A stretch of 64,000 bases of DNA, from positions 268,144-332,143 of the forward strand of contig CAVYTS010000001.1 in NCBI GenBank assembly GCA_963771305.1. The letters are read 5' to 3'. Below the pieces are notes generated by a model, which made no database searches, had not been told where the DNA came from, and worked only from the letters and a program-made list of their open reading frames with translations. How positions within the stretch are numbered: position 1 is the stretch's first letter; each line of letters starts with the position of its first letter. Below are positions 25,472-33,876 of this stretch, piece after piece. A program made the position numbers and the translations under genes. Source of the stretch: CAJCIT01 sp963771305 (GTDB lineage Bacteria; Acidobacteriota; Terriglobia; Bryobacterales; Bryobacteraceae).

Positions 25472-25777
25472 GTGGATATCGCAGGTGCAGTTGCTTTCGG
25501 CGCAGTCATCGGTTGGGTGACCTACTTCACGATGCGCTACAAAAAGGACCACGCCATTTCGGATATCACAGCGATCATCGGTGCGATTGGCGGCGCGGCG
25601 GTGCTGGCACTGTTTTCCAAGGATTCACAAATGTTCTCCGCCTACGCCATCGGTCTGGCGGTTGGGTTCTTCGGCTATGTCCTGATCCTTCTCTTGCTCG
25701 GCTTGTTCAGCAAACAGATCACGTTGGCGGATCTTCTGGATCCTAGTAAGACCAAGAACCCATTCATGGGCCAGTAG
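25472..25777 (+). CDS. Small three-TM membrane protein
   Basis: About 101 aa from GTG 25472, preceded by a perfect AGGAGGT; an upstream in-frame ATG at 25430 lacks such a site. Three hydrophobic segments: DIAGAVAFGAVIGWVTYFTM, DITAIIGAIGGAAVLALFS, and AYAIGLAVGFFGYVLILLLL. The tail is short and polar (DPSKTKNPFMGQ). Not recognised as a named family. It lies between the DRHyd/TPR-S and GroEL-CHAT genes and converges with the latter 8 bp from its stop. A membrane partner or target of the neighbouring effectors is possible but only inferred. Confidence 0.7.
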   Translation: MDIAGAVAFGAVIGWVTYFTMRYKKDHAISDITAIIGAIGGAAVLALFSKDSQMFSAYAIGLAVGFFGYVLILLLLGLFSKQITLADLLDPSKTKNPFMGQ

Positions 25778-25784
25778 CGCGGAG

Positions 25785-28700
25785 TTAGGCGGTTTGGAAC
25801 CCGAGCATCGCATGACAATAAGGCGTGTAGGCGAGGCCGAGCAGGTTATATTTCCAGAGCAGCGCTAGGCGCTCCTGCCAGAATACGTCGCCGACCGTGG
25901 CGTTGGGCTCCGCCATCGCCTTGAAGAAGCTGATGGCGAACTCTGTCGCCAAGTACTCCGGGATCCGGATTTCGGTTCCGATCACGCCGGCGGCCTGGCA
26001 CCAGATGAATGTGTTCACGAATGTCAGCAGGTCGCTGGGCGAAATCTCCGCAGTTCCACACCCGTTGATAAAGACCAGCGGATGAATATCGGGCCAAGTC
26101 AAACCATACCCGACCAAGTCGCCTGTAAGCAGGAGTTCATTGTTGCCCACGCCGAGAAAGGCATTGCCATGGTCTTTTCCACCGTGGCAATAAAAATAGA
26201 CCAAATTGGGTGCCGGAGCGCTCACCATGCCGGCCAGGATGTGACTTTTATCCCGCTGCATGCTCACTTGGTACGGCGTGATGCCTTTCAGCTTCAAGTA
26301 GTGGGTATCGGGGGACTCGAGCTCCAGGCTTACGCCCATGAGGACTCGCGGAGGGCCGTTCAAATAGAGGTGCAGCGGAAGATCGCGCCCCGGCGTCTTG
26401 TCGTCTCCGTTTTTGACACTCCCGGCAATTGACGGAGCCTGTTCCAGTACGTGCCGATAGCCCCAGAATCCGGATGGGCAGATCACGTTCGGGTCGTTTG
26501 CGCTTGGGCAGGCTCCGGCCAAACACTGCTGGGAATCCAATGCCACGCCGTTGCTCACGTCCGTGAGGAAGCGGCCGCAGACCTCATTGCCAGGATCGGT
26601 GACCAGTCGCTTGTCATAAACCTGCGCCCACGGGAAAACATACTTCGCGGATTTGGTGGATGAGATTTGGATCGTTGACTTATGAGCCAGCGTCTTGCGA
26701 AGTGTCGCATCGAACGCTTGGTCCTTGTTCATTACAAATTCCAGATACAACGCCCAACCCGACTCGGCGAGCTTCTTCACGTCCTCGACGAATTGCTTGA
26801 ACGTCCCCCGATTAGTGGTCTGGTCATATCGGTAGCTGATGGGTTTGCCATCCTTATCGAGGACCGCGCAAATATTGAGTAGAGTCGAACGGGCATTACT
26901 GAGGGAGGTTTGCATCTCCAAGTCCCCAAAATTAACGTCCACTTGGATGCCGGTCCCGACGATAGAAAAGGTGTGCGTGCCGTCATGCGATTCATTCAGC
27001 AGCACGTTAAGCGCCCGTGGCGGATAGTTTGTGACATTACGCATGGTTCCGCTCAGGCAGTACTCTACTGCGGCTACGTTGCCGCCCTTCTCGGCGGTCT
27101 GCTGGACCGGCGCGATCTCGGCTGTGACGCGAACCGATTGCAGAAGGTTCATTTGGTAATAGATGGCAACGCGCAACTGTGCGGCGCCAGCCTCCTTCGG
27201 CGCGCGGACGTGGAAGTAATGCCTCTCGCTTGGGCCCGTGTGCGGAAGCGTCAGCACAAGTTCACGTTCGGACAGTTCGAAATCGCGGCTGGAGATAACA
27301 ACACGGAGCGGAAGACCTTCTTCGCCCATCAAAGGCTGCAACAGCTGTTCAGGAACTTCGGCCGGGTTGCGGACGATGCTCTCCGGCAGGCGCCTACCAA
27401 TGTGGACCAAGACGCTATAGCTCGCGCCAGCCTCCAGCGTACTGTTCTGCGGGATAGCGATGGTGGCAGTGAAGTCCAGGAAAGCTACGTTGACCACCCG
27501 CGGTTCCTCGGGCTCTTTAATAATGCGGACAAACTCCTCGGCGAGTTCGGATTCTTGCACGCTATTGGCAGATTCCAGAAGGTCCGATTGTTCTAACTCA
27601 AGTTCGAATCGAAGCTTTGATTCCTCGATTGGCTGGATCTCGGACTGCGGGATTTCAGAGGTGCTACGCTTTGTGCTCGATTCGTAGAATGGCCGCGAGG
27701 GCGTTTGCTCGTACGGCGCATATATCTCACGCTCGGCTCCGACCGTCAGCGGACGTTCGGGTATTTCGGCGATCATCGCCTCGGTTGTCAGCATGAGTGC
27801 CGCGATCGAAGAAGCGTTCTGGAGAGCCGAACGGGTCACTTTGGTTGGATCGATGACGCCCGCCTTCACCAGATCTTCGTACTGCGCAGTGGCAGCGTTG
27901 AAGCCGTGGTGCGAATCCGCGGAAGTGCGGATCTTCTCGATCACGATCGCGCCTTCGTAACCGGCATTGCCGGCGATCTGCCGCACAGGCTCTTCACAAG
28001 CCCGTATCACGATGTCGACGCCAATCTTCTCGTCGCCCAAGAGCTGCAGTGTTTCAAGGGATTTCGCCGCGCGCAGCAACGCTACGCCGCCGCCCGGAAC
28101 GATGCCTTCTTCCACAGCCGCGCGAGTGGCATGCAGCGCGTCCTCCACACGAGCCTTCTTCTCCTTCATCTCGGTCTCTGTGGCTGCACCAACCTTGATC
28201 ACAGCAACGCCGCCGGCCAGCTTGGCCAGCCTCTCTTGCAGCTTGTCGCGATCGTAGTCGCCGGTGGTTTCATCGATCTGTGCGCGCAACTGCTTAATGC
28301 GGCCTTCGATCGTCTTCTGCGCCCCGCCGCCATCGATGATGGTGGTATTGTCCTTGTCCACGGTCACGCGCTTGGCGCGGCCTAGGTCTTCCAGGCGAAG
28401 GTTTTCCAACTTGATGCCGGTTTCCTCCATCAGCGGTTTGCCACCAGTGACGATCGCGATGTCCTCAAGCATGGCCTTGCGCCGATCGCCAAAGCCAGGA
28501 GCCTTCACCGCGCAGACGTTCAACGTGCCACGCAGCTTGTTGACTACCAGCGTGGCCAGCGCTTCGCCTTCCACTTCCTCTGCGATCACAAGCAGCGGTT
28601 TCCCAGAGCGGGCGATCTGATCGAGAACCGGCACAAACTCATTCAACCCCGAGATCTTCTTCTCGTGGATCAGGATGAAGGGCTCTTCCAACACGCACTC

Positions 28701-29333
28701 CATGCGTTCCGGATCACTGATGAAGTAGGGCGAGAGAAAACCACGGTCAAACTGCATGCCGTCCACGGTCAGGAGTTCGGTGTTCATGGTCCGGCTCTCT
28801 TCCACCGTGATGATGCCGTCCTTGCCGACCCTCTTCATCGCCTCGGCAATGGTGTTGCCAATGTCGGAATCGCCATTGGCCGAGATGGTGCCCACCTGGG
28901 CGATGGTTTCGTTGTCCTTGACGTCAATAGAGAGTTTCTTTACTTCCGCGACCACCAGCTCGACAGCCTTCTCAATGCCGCGCTTCAGGGCCATCGGATT
29001 GGCGCCGGCTGCAACTGCCTTCACGCCTCCCCGAAAGATGGACTGCGCGAGAATGGTGGCGGTGGTAGTGCCGTCGCCAGCCGTATCGGAGGTCTTAGCG
29101 GCAACCTCGCGCACCATCTGCGCTCCCATGTTTTCAAACGGATCTTCGAGCTCGATCTCTTTGGCGACAGTGACGCCGTCTTTGGTAATGGCTGGGCCGC
29201 CGAACTTTTTCTCCAGCACAACGTTGCGGCCGCGGGGACCAAGGGTTACTTTGACGGCATCAGCCAACTGGTTGACGCCACGCAGAATCGCCTGACGTGA
29301 GTTTTCGCTGTAAACAATCTGTTTTGCCGGCAC
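25785..29333 (-). CDS. GroEL chaperonin fused to a CHAT (caspase-like) protease
   Basis: 1182 aa, GTG start with AGGTGGG upstream. Residues 1 to about 525 align position for position with E. coli GroEL: D52 (TKDGVTV), GDGTTTAT with D87, D398 (ARVEDALHATR), GIVPGGGVAL, and apical residues F199, Y203, F204, L237, L259, V263, V264. The Gly/Met tail is replaced by an acidic linker (530-610), a beta-rich domain (about 612-740) and a caspase-like CHAT region. The latter has H1050 (VYFYCHGG) and C1092 (FINGCGT), followed by GVIGTEIRIPEYLATEFAIS. No stop or frameshift separates the parts. No groES lies nearby and no CIRCE element precedes it. The expected product is a chaperonin ring displaying protease domains; substrates and trigger are unknown. 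Confidence 0.9.
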   Translation of the reverse strand: MPAKQIVYSENSRQAILRGVNQLADAVKVTLGPRGRNVVLEKKFGGPAITKDGVTVAKEIELEDPFENMGAQMVREVAAKTSDTAGDGTTTATILAQSIFRGGVKAVAAGANPMALKRGIEKAVELVVAEVKKLSIDVKDNETIAQVGTISANGDSDIGNTIAEAMKRVGKDGIITVEESRTMNTELLTVDGMQFDRGFLSPYFISDPERMECVLEEPFILIHEKKISGLNEFVPVLDQIARSGKPLLVIAEEVEGEALATLVVNKLRGTLNVCAVKAPGFGDRRKAMLEDIAIVTGGKPLMEETGIKLENLRLEDLGRAKRVTVDKDNTTIIDGGGAQKTIEGRIKQLRAQIDETTGDYDRDKLQERLAKLAGGVAVIKVGAATETEMKEKKARVEDALHATRAAVEEGIVPGGGVALLRAAKSLETLQLLGDEKIGVDIVIRACEEPVRQIAGNAGYEGAIVIEKIRTSADSHHGFNAATAQYEDLVKAGVIDPTKVTRSALQNASSIAALMLTTEAMIAEIPERPLTVGAEREIYAPYEQTPSRPFYESSTKRSTSEIPQSEIQPIEESKLRFELELEQSDLLESANSVQESELAEEFVRIIKEPEEPRVVNVAFLDFTATIAIPQNSTLEAGASYSVLVHIGRRLPESIVRNPAEVPEQLLQPLMGEEGLPLRVVISSRDFELSERELVLTLPHTGPSERHYFHVRAPKEAGAAQLRVAIYYQMNLLQSVRVTAEIAPVQQTAEKGGNVAAVEYCLSGTMRNVTNYPPRALNVLLNESHDGTHTFSIVGTGIQVDVNFGDLEMQTSLSNARSTLLNICAVLDKDGKPISYRYDQTTNRGTFKQFVEDVKKLAESGWALYLEFVMNKDQAFDATLRKTLAHKSTIQISSTKSAKYVFPWAQVYDKRLVTDPGNEVCGRFLTDVSNGVALDSQQCLAGACPSANDPNVICPSGFWGYRHVLEQAPSIAGSVKNGDDKTPGRDLPLHLYLNGPPRVLMGVSLELESPDTHYLKLKGITPYQVSMQRDKSHILAGMVSAPAPNLVYFYCHGGKDHGNAFLGVGNNELLLTGDLVGYGLTWPDIHPLVFINGCGTAEISPSDLLTFVNTFIWCQAAGVIGTEIRIPEYLATEFAISFFKAMAEPNATVGDVFWQERLALLWKYNLLGLAYTPYCHAMLGFQTA

Positions 29334-30460
29334 TGAAGCCCACCTGTGAAAATGTATTCTATAGGGAAACTTTGCCTTCTTGATGCATTTTCACTTCAAT
29401 CGCTGGAGCTCTCCGCTCGTAATTCATCCAAAGGCGCGACTAGGCTAGTGGCTATCGGTTGATTGCGGAATGGCCGGGCGGGGAAGGAGAGTGAGGTTGG
29501 TCCCTGGAAGCTTTCAACAAAGATGTTTGCCTACTGTATAGCCGAGGTGTGACTCCAACGTGCAGTTTGAGTTGGTTAGCAACCACTTTTGCGCACCTTG
29601 TGTGCCTTGCTCCGATATCAACGGAGCCGCCTCTAATGACGTCTGACGCGTTTCGGACAGTCCGAGATGTCCTATCACTCCTCCACACCAAAATGCCCGA
29701 CGCCAAGCCAAGCTCGGAGACAAAATAACGCAATCTGCGGAGATTCTAAGTGCTCATTGTAAATATCTCACGCACTCCCATGGCCCCGACCGTCCAGTTT
29801 GAAGAACTGTCGATGATGCCTTTGGCATCTGGAGTCGCGTCAACAGTTAACTCGTAGATATCCGCCTCCTTTCGGCCGGTGGTGGGTGACTGATAATTCG
29901 TTGGCCACGACCTGCCCGTGGCCCTAAGCGATGCGTGCAAACCCGGTCGAGAATTTCATACGCAGGAAAGAGCAAATCTGCTTAATAGAACGACTCCAGC
30001 AAACTGCCGAATTACTCGAAGCTGCGGGCAGCTGATACCACCTTGGCGGCCAAGTTCTTCATGGATTGGCTGGGCGATTGTGAAGCCGAGTGCATTCGTT
30101 TCAAATTTCATCTGATGCGATAGTTCGAGTCCAGTTGCCTCAGCGCCGACATATGAGGCCGAGTACGACTTTCCGGTAAGCAAATGGCCCAAAGCCTGTC
30201 GTTCGCCATAAATAAATCGGGTCGAAGGGCATTCACGGGTCGGCCAACCCGCGTGTAACATTGTTACCCGATATCAGCAACCTTCGGGCCAGCTGTTAGG
30301 ATCTTTCGTAGCCTACATGGAGTGACAGCCATAGGTGCGGTCACACTATTGGCGAAGGACAGGATCAAAAACAACCTTGAAGTGTTCGAAAAGCCTCGAC
30401 GACCGCGAAGTCCTCAGATCAAAGACGGGAGGATAGAGCGCCCGTTAATCGCGTTCTTGA
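29334..30460. other. Long intergenic region
   Basis: About 1.1 kb between the GroEL-CHAT start and the TonB receptor stop. Short ORFs here show no family features. There is no CIRCE-like dyad (TTAGCACTC-N9-GAGTGCTAA) upstream of the GroEL-CHAT gene; TATAGAAT near 29357 is a possible -10. No RNA gene recognised. Confidence 0.4.
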
Positions 30461-33400
30461 TTAAAACTCCACACGCAACATCAATTGCACTTGCCGAGCC
30501 GTTTCATTGAAAGGCGTCAGAGCCGGAAAACCCGGCTGCAGCCCCAGCCTACCGTATGTAGCGACGCCGAATGCCGGAGACGGGAAAATGTTGTAAGGGT
30601 TATTCAAATTTGCGTGATTCAACACGTTAAAGGCGTCGGCGCGCACCACAATTCTACCGGCTTCTCCCAACTTGGGCACGACGAACCCGCGGCTTAGCGA
30701 AACATCGACGCTATAGAGACCGGGGCCCTCGAGAGCATTACGCCCCAAACTTCCGAGCGCACCAGTTGCAGGCGGACTAAATGCGCTGCTGTTCAGAAGA
30801 AGCTTGCCTCCGGTGACCGGCACAGACGCGTAGACATCGGAGGGATTTACCAGGTTGGGGGTATTATCAGAGAGTACGCCGCCGCCCTCCAAGATCTGTA
30901 TTGATCCCGGACCCTGGAAGGTTAACATCGGGCTATAAGGGAATCCAGAGCGGACGGCAGCCAAACCTGAGAACTCCCAGTTTCGGAATAACGGTGCGGC
31001 AGTGGTAGATGCGAATAGTCGGGGAAGATCTTGGAACCCGAAGATCACGAAATTCTGACGCTGATCGAAATTAGCCAATGCCCTATCTGCATTACTGTTG
31101 AATTGTTGACGGAAGGCCGCTGTGACTGGACTTAGATTAAAGCTAAGGTCGAAAAAATCACCCAGCAGAGGATCACTTTGATTATCGATCACTTTGCTCC
31201 ACGTATAAGAGGCTTGCAGAAGAGAGTGATTTGTGCGGTATCGGCCGACAAGCGTGAGCGCGTAATAATCCGAAAGCCCCTGATTGGCTCGATAAGCAAT
31301 TGTAGGCACGGCGGTGGTGAAGTAGCCCTCCGGGTTCTGAGCCGAGAAGGGCAGACTGTACAAACGGTTGATGAGGTCGGTGGTGACCAACTCGCGGCCG
31401 AGGGATCCAAGCCCATTGACTTCCAGGCTGAACTTTTCGGTCCACTGCTGCTGGACGCCCAGGAAGAAGCTTTGGACATAACCATTGCGAAAGCCCGGCT
31501 GAAAAAGCGTGGGCCGCGGAAAGTCGCCGCCATTCACGGGTGCTAGACTTCCCAACGGCAGGCTCGCCGCGATCGCTGCGACCGGCTGCAGGAAGTTTAC
31601 GGGCCCGCCGAATGAGCCTTGATCTGCAGCCGCGAGCACCACATTGTTGTTCCGCAGCGTCTGCCAAAGGTTGTCGAATGGAGCTTCATAGTAAATGCCA
31701 TAGCCACCACGTACTACAGCTCGCCCGTCGTTTCGAAGACTGTATGCAAATCCCAGGCGCGGGGAGAAATTCAGATTGTCATTGTTATATAGTTGCTGAT
31801 TACCACCGGTAGGCGGGGGCGGGAGAGTCATGTTCTCTAGCCGAGTGACGAAATTGTCCCCGCTTCCCAGCCGAACGAGCGCGTCTTTTACCGGTCCAAC
31901 GTTTGTCGGCGCGCCATAATTGTCATACCGCAGACCGTAATTGAGCACCAGACGCGGCGTCACTTTGAAGCTGTCTTGCACAAAGCCGAAGAACTGGTTG
32001 TAGATATAACTCCGGTCGTATTGCGGAATTGAGGCGCCGCTAGGTAACTGGCTCCGCGTCAGCGCAATATCGAACTGAAACACCTGGTCGTTCAGGAAGG
32101 CCGTGGGGTCGGAGAAAACGAAGATGCCATCGCGGCCGGCGGTCAGATACCCGTCCAGATGCCTGGCCAGGACACCCATTCCCGCCTTGAAGACATGGCG
32201 CCCGTGTTCATGTACTAGATTTTCGTTGAACTCCACGTAGTGACTGTCGTTTTGGTAGCTATAAAAGAGAGGGCTGCCCGGCATGGTGCACGTCTGGCAA
32301 TTATCGCCGCCAACCTGAATATAAGGGATTTCGGGGTGGGAGCGATTAAAGAAGAGGTTGTCATTGCTCCATCCGAAACGTGCCTCATTGGTAGTGCTGG
32401 GAGTAAATTGCCGGGTCCAGCTCACTCCGAGTCCTGTGGCGTACTCGTGCAAGGGCGTAATAAACTGAGGATACGGCGTCCACTCAAAATCGGGCTGATC
32501 CACGCGGGAAAGAGCCAAACGAGCCATGATGTGATCCCGCCCCTCGCGCGGGAGGTAATCGATCCGGGGCAACGCCAGGAGCTGGTTGATGGCTACCGGA
32601 GGGGCGATCTGCAGATTCGCGAACTGCCCGGTAGCATTAGCGGGCACTGGGGCTGGAAACATTTCGAGCAATTGCCGCGCGGCGGTCCCGGCTCCAGCCA
32701 TGTGGGCCAATTGCGGCGTGGGTAGGAGATAATCCTGAGGGTCGCTTTCGCTGCGGAAGCGCTGGTAATCAAATGAGGCCGAAACGAAAAGAACGTTGCG
32801 GAGGATCGGGCCCCCCACGAAGAAACCCGGCTCGGAGTATTTCAGCGGCGTTCGGAACCCCTCCAGGTTTTCCTGGAAGCCATTGGCGTCCAGCAGATCG
32901 TTCTTCAAGTAGTAGTAGCCAAAGCCGTGCCAATCATTGGAACCTGAGCGCGTTACCGCGTTGGCGAGCACGCCCCCGGTGCGCCCGAATTCAGCCGAAA
33001 AGTTGCTGGTACTTAGCCGGTATTCCTGCACGACGTCGGGCGCCACGGTTACTAGCGGACCGGTGGTCAGAAAATTGTCGTTTTCCAGGCCATCTAGCAG
33101 AAAGTTTGAAGAAGTTGGACGCTGCCCATTGACGGAGATCCCCAGGCCGCGACCGGTCGCTGCATCCGCGGTAACTCCGGGCTGGGTCACCAGCAGTGCA
33201 TATACATCCCGTCCATTCAGCGGCAAGTCCTGAAGCTCGGTGCCATCGATCACTTGCGAGACCGAGGTCTCCAGCGCCGCGCTCCGGCTTCCGGTGGTGT
33301 CGAAATCTGCCGTGTGACTCGGGTCCACATCTGGCCCGAAAAACGGAAGCACGGAGTTGGATTTCGGAAGATAAACGCTACGATATTGGCCGGCCTCCCA

Positions 33401-33739
33401 AACGTCAGTTAACGGGCGGAGCCGGAAATTGATATCGAGCCGGCCGGCGACAGGGAGATCTAGCTCGTATGTTTCCTGGCCTTGGTAACCGGGCGCGTCA
33501 ATTCGTAGGTGGTAAAGGCCGGGGGATAACAACGGCAGGTTGAAGTAACCTGCAGAGTCGGATACTGCTTTTTCGCCAAGAGGCGTAGTGACTTTGAACC
33601 AGGAGATCTGGGCGGCGGCCACCGGCTGCCCAGAAACAGAGTCCACCACGCGCCCGGTAATCAGGCCCTGAGTGGTCTGGGAAAGCGCAAAGGAGCCTAT
33701 CAGTGCCAGAAGGCAAATAGACGATGGTGCAAATCTCAT
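30461..33739 (-). CDS. TonB-dependent receptor, Oar-like
   Basis: About 1092 aa from ATG 33739, chosen because a signal peptide follows (MRFAPSSICLLALIGSFALS); an upstream in-frame ATG at 33823 adds only a polar tail. An N-terminal carboxypeptidase-regulatory-like Ig domain (ITGRVVDSVSGQPVAAAQIS, FNLPLLSPGLYHLRIDAPGY) precedes a plug (DLPLNGRDVYALLVTQPGV) and a beta-barrel with aromatic strand ends. The C-terminus reads VQLMLRVEF with terminal Phe, as required for outer-membrane insertion. Such receptors are numerous in Acidobacteria and probably import large ligands using TonB. Ligand unknown. Confidence 0.92.
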   Translation of the reverse strand: MRFAPSSICLLALIGSFALSQTTQGLITGRVVDSVSGQPVAAAQISWFKVTTPLGEKAVSDSAGYFNLPLLSPGLYHLRIDAPGYQGQETYELDLPVAGRLDINFRLRPLTDVWEAGQYRSVYLPKSNSVLPFFGPDVDPSHTADFDTTGSRSAALETSVSQVIDGTELQDLPLNGRDVYALLVTQPGVTADAATGRGLGISVNGQRPTSSNFLLDGLENDNFLTTGPLVTVAPDVVQEYRLSTSNFSAEFGRTGGVLANAVTRSGSNDWHGFGYYYLKNDLLDANGFQENLEGFRTPLKYSEPGFFVGGPILRNVLFVSASFDYQRFRSESDPQDYLLPTPQLAHMAGAGTAARQLLEMFPAPVPANATGQFANLQIAPPVAINQLLALPRIDYLPREGRDHIMARLALSRVDQPDFEWTPYPQFITPLHEYATGLGVSWTRQFTPSTTNEARFGWSNDNLFFNRSHPEIPYIQVGGDNCQTCTMPGSPLFYSYQNDSHYVEFNENLVHEHGRHVFKAGMGVLARHLDGYLTAGRDGIFVFSDPTAFLNDQVFQFDIALTRSQLPSGASIPQYDRSYIYNQFFGFVQDSFKVTPRLVLNYGLRYDNYGAPTNVGPVKDALVRLGSGDNFVTRLENMTLPPPPTGGNQQLYNNDNLNFSPRLGFAYSLRNDGRAVVRGGYGIYYEAPFDNLWQTLRNNNVVLAAADQGSFGGPVNFLQPVAAIAASLPLGSLAPVNGGDFPRPTLFQPGFRNGYVQSFFLGVQQQWTEKFSLEVNGLGSLGRELVTTDLINRLYSLPFSAQNPEGYFTTAVPTIAYRANQGLSDYYALTLVGRYRTNHSLLQASYTWSKVIDNQSDPLLGDFFDLSFNLSPVTAAFRQQFNSNADRALANFDQRQNFVIFGFQDLPRLFASTTAAPLFRNWEFSGLAAVRSGFPYSPMLTFQGPGSIQILEGGGVLSDNTPNLVNPSDVYASVPVTGGKLLLNSSAFSPPATGALGSLGRNALEGPGLYSVDVSLSRGFVVPKLGEAGRIVVRADAFNVLNHANLNNPYNIFPSPAFGVATYGRLGLQPGFPALTPFNETARQVQLMLRVEF

Positions 33740-33783
33740 AGCAGTCGCTTGACGACCGTATGCCCGATCGCCTGGCCGGAACC

Positions 33784-33813
33784 CCACCACTCGAGAATCC
33801 ACCACTCGAGAAT
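33784..33813. repeat. 15-bp tandem repeat in divergent promoter region
   Basis: Two perfect copies of CCACCACTCGAGAAT, each containing the palindrome CTCGAG, lie between the divergent TonB receptor and InlB-repeat genes. Could be operator half-sites or replication slippage. Confidence 0.5.
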
Positions 33814-33876
33814 CCTGTTGCATCCGAGGTGTTTATGTAGTATATACTCGTTATTCTCTCGCAGGACGTTTTGGCG

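Noticed and set aside
28665..29300. Plus-strand 211-aa ORF opposite GroEL
   Set aside because: Antisense shadow of the highly conserved GroEL coding region.
29334..29460. CIRCE/HrcA heat-shock operator before the GroEL-CHAT gene
   Set aside because: No TTAGCACTC-N9-GAGTGCTAA dyad or close variant was found in the 130 bp upstream.
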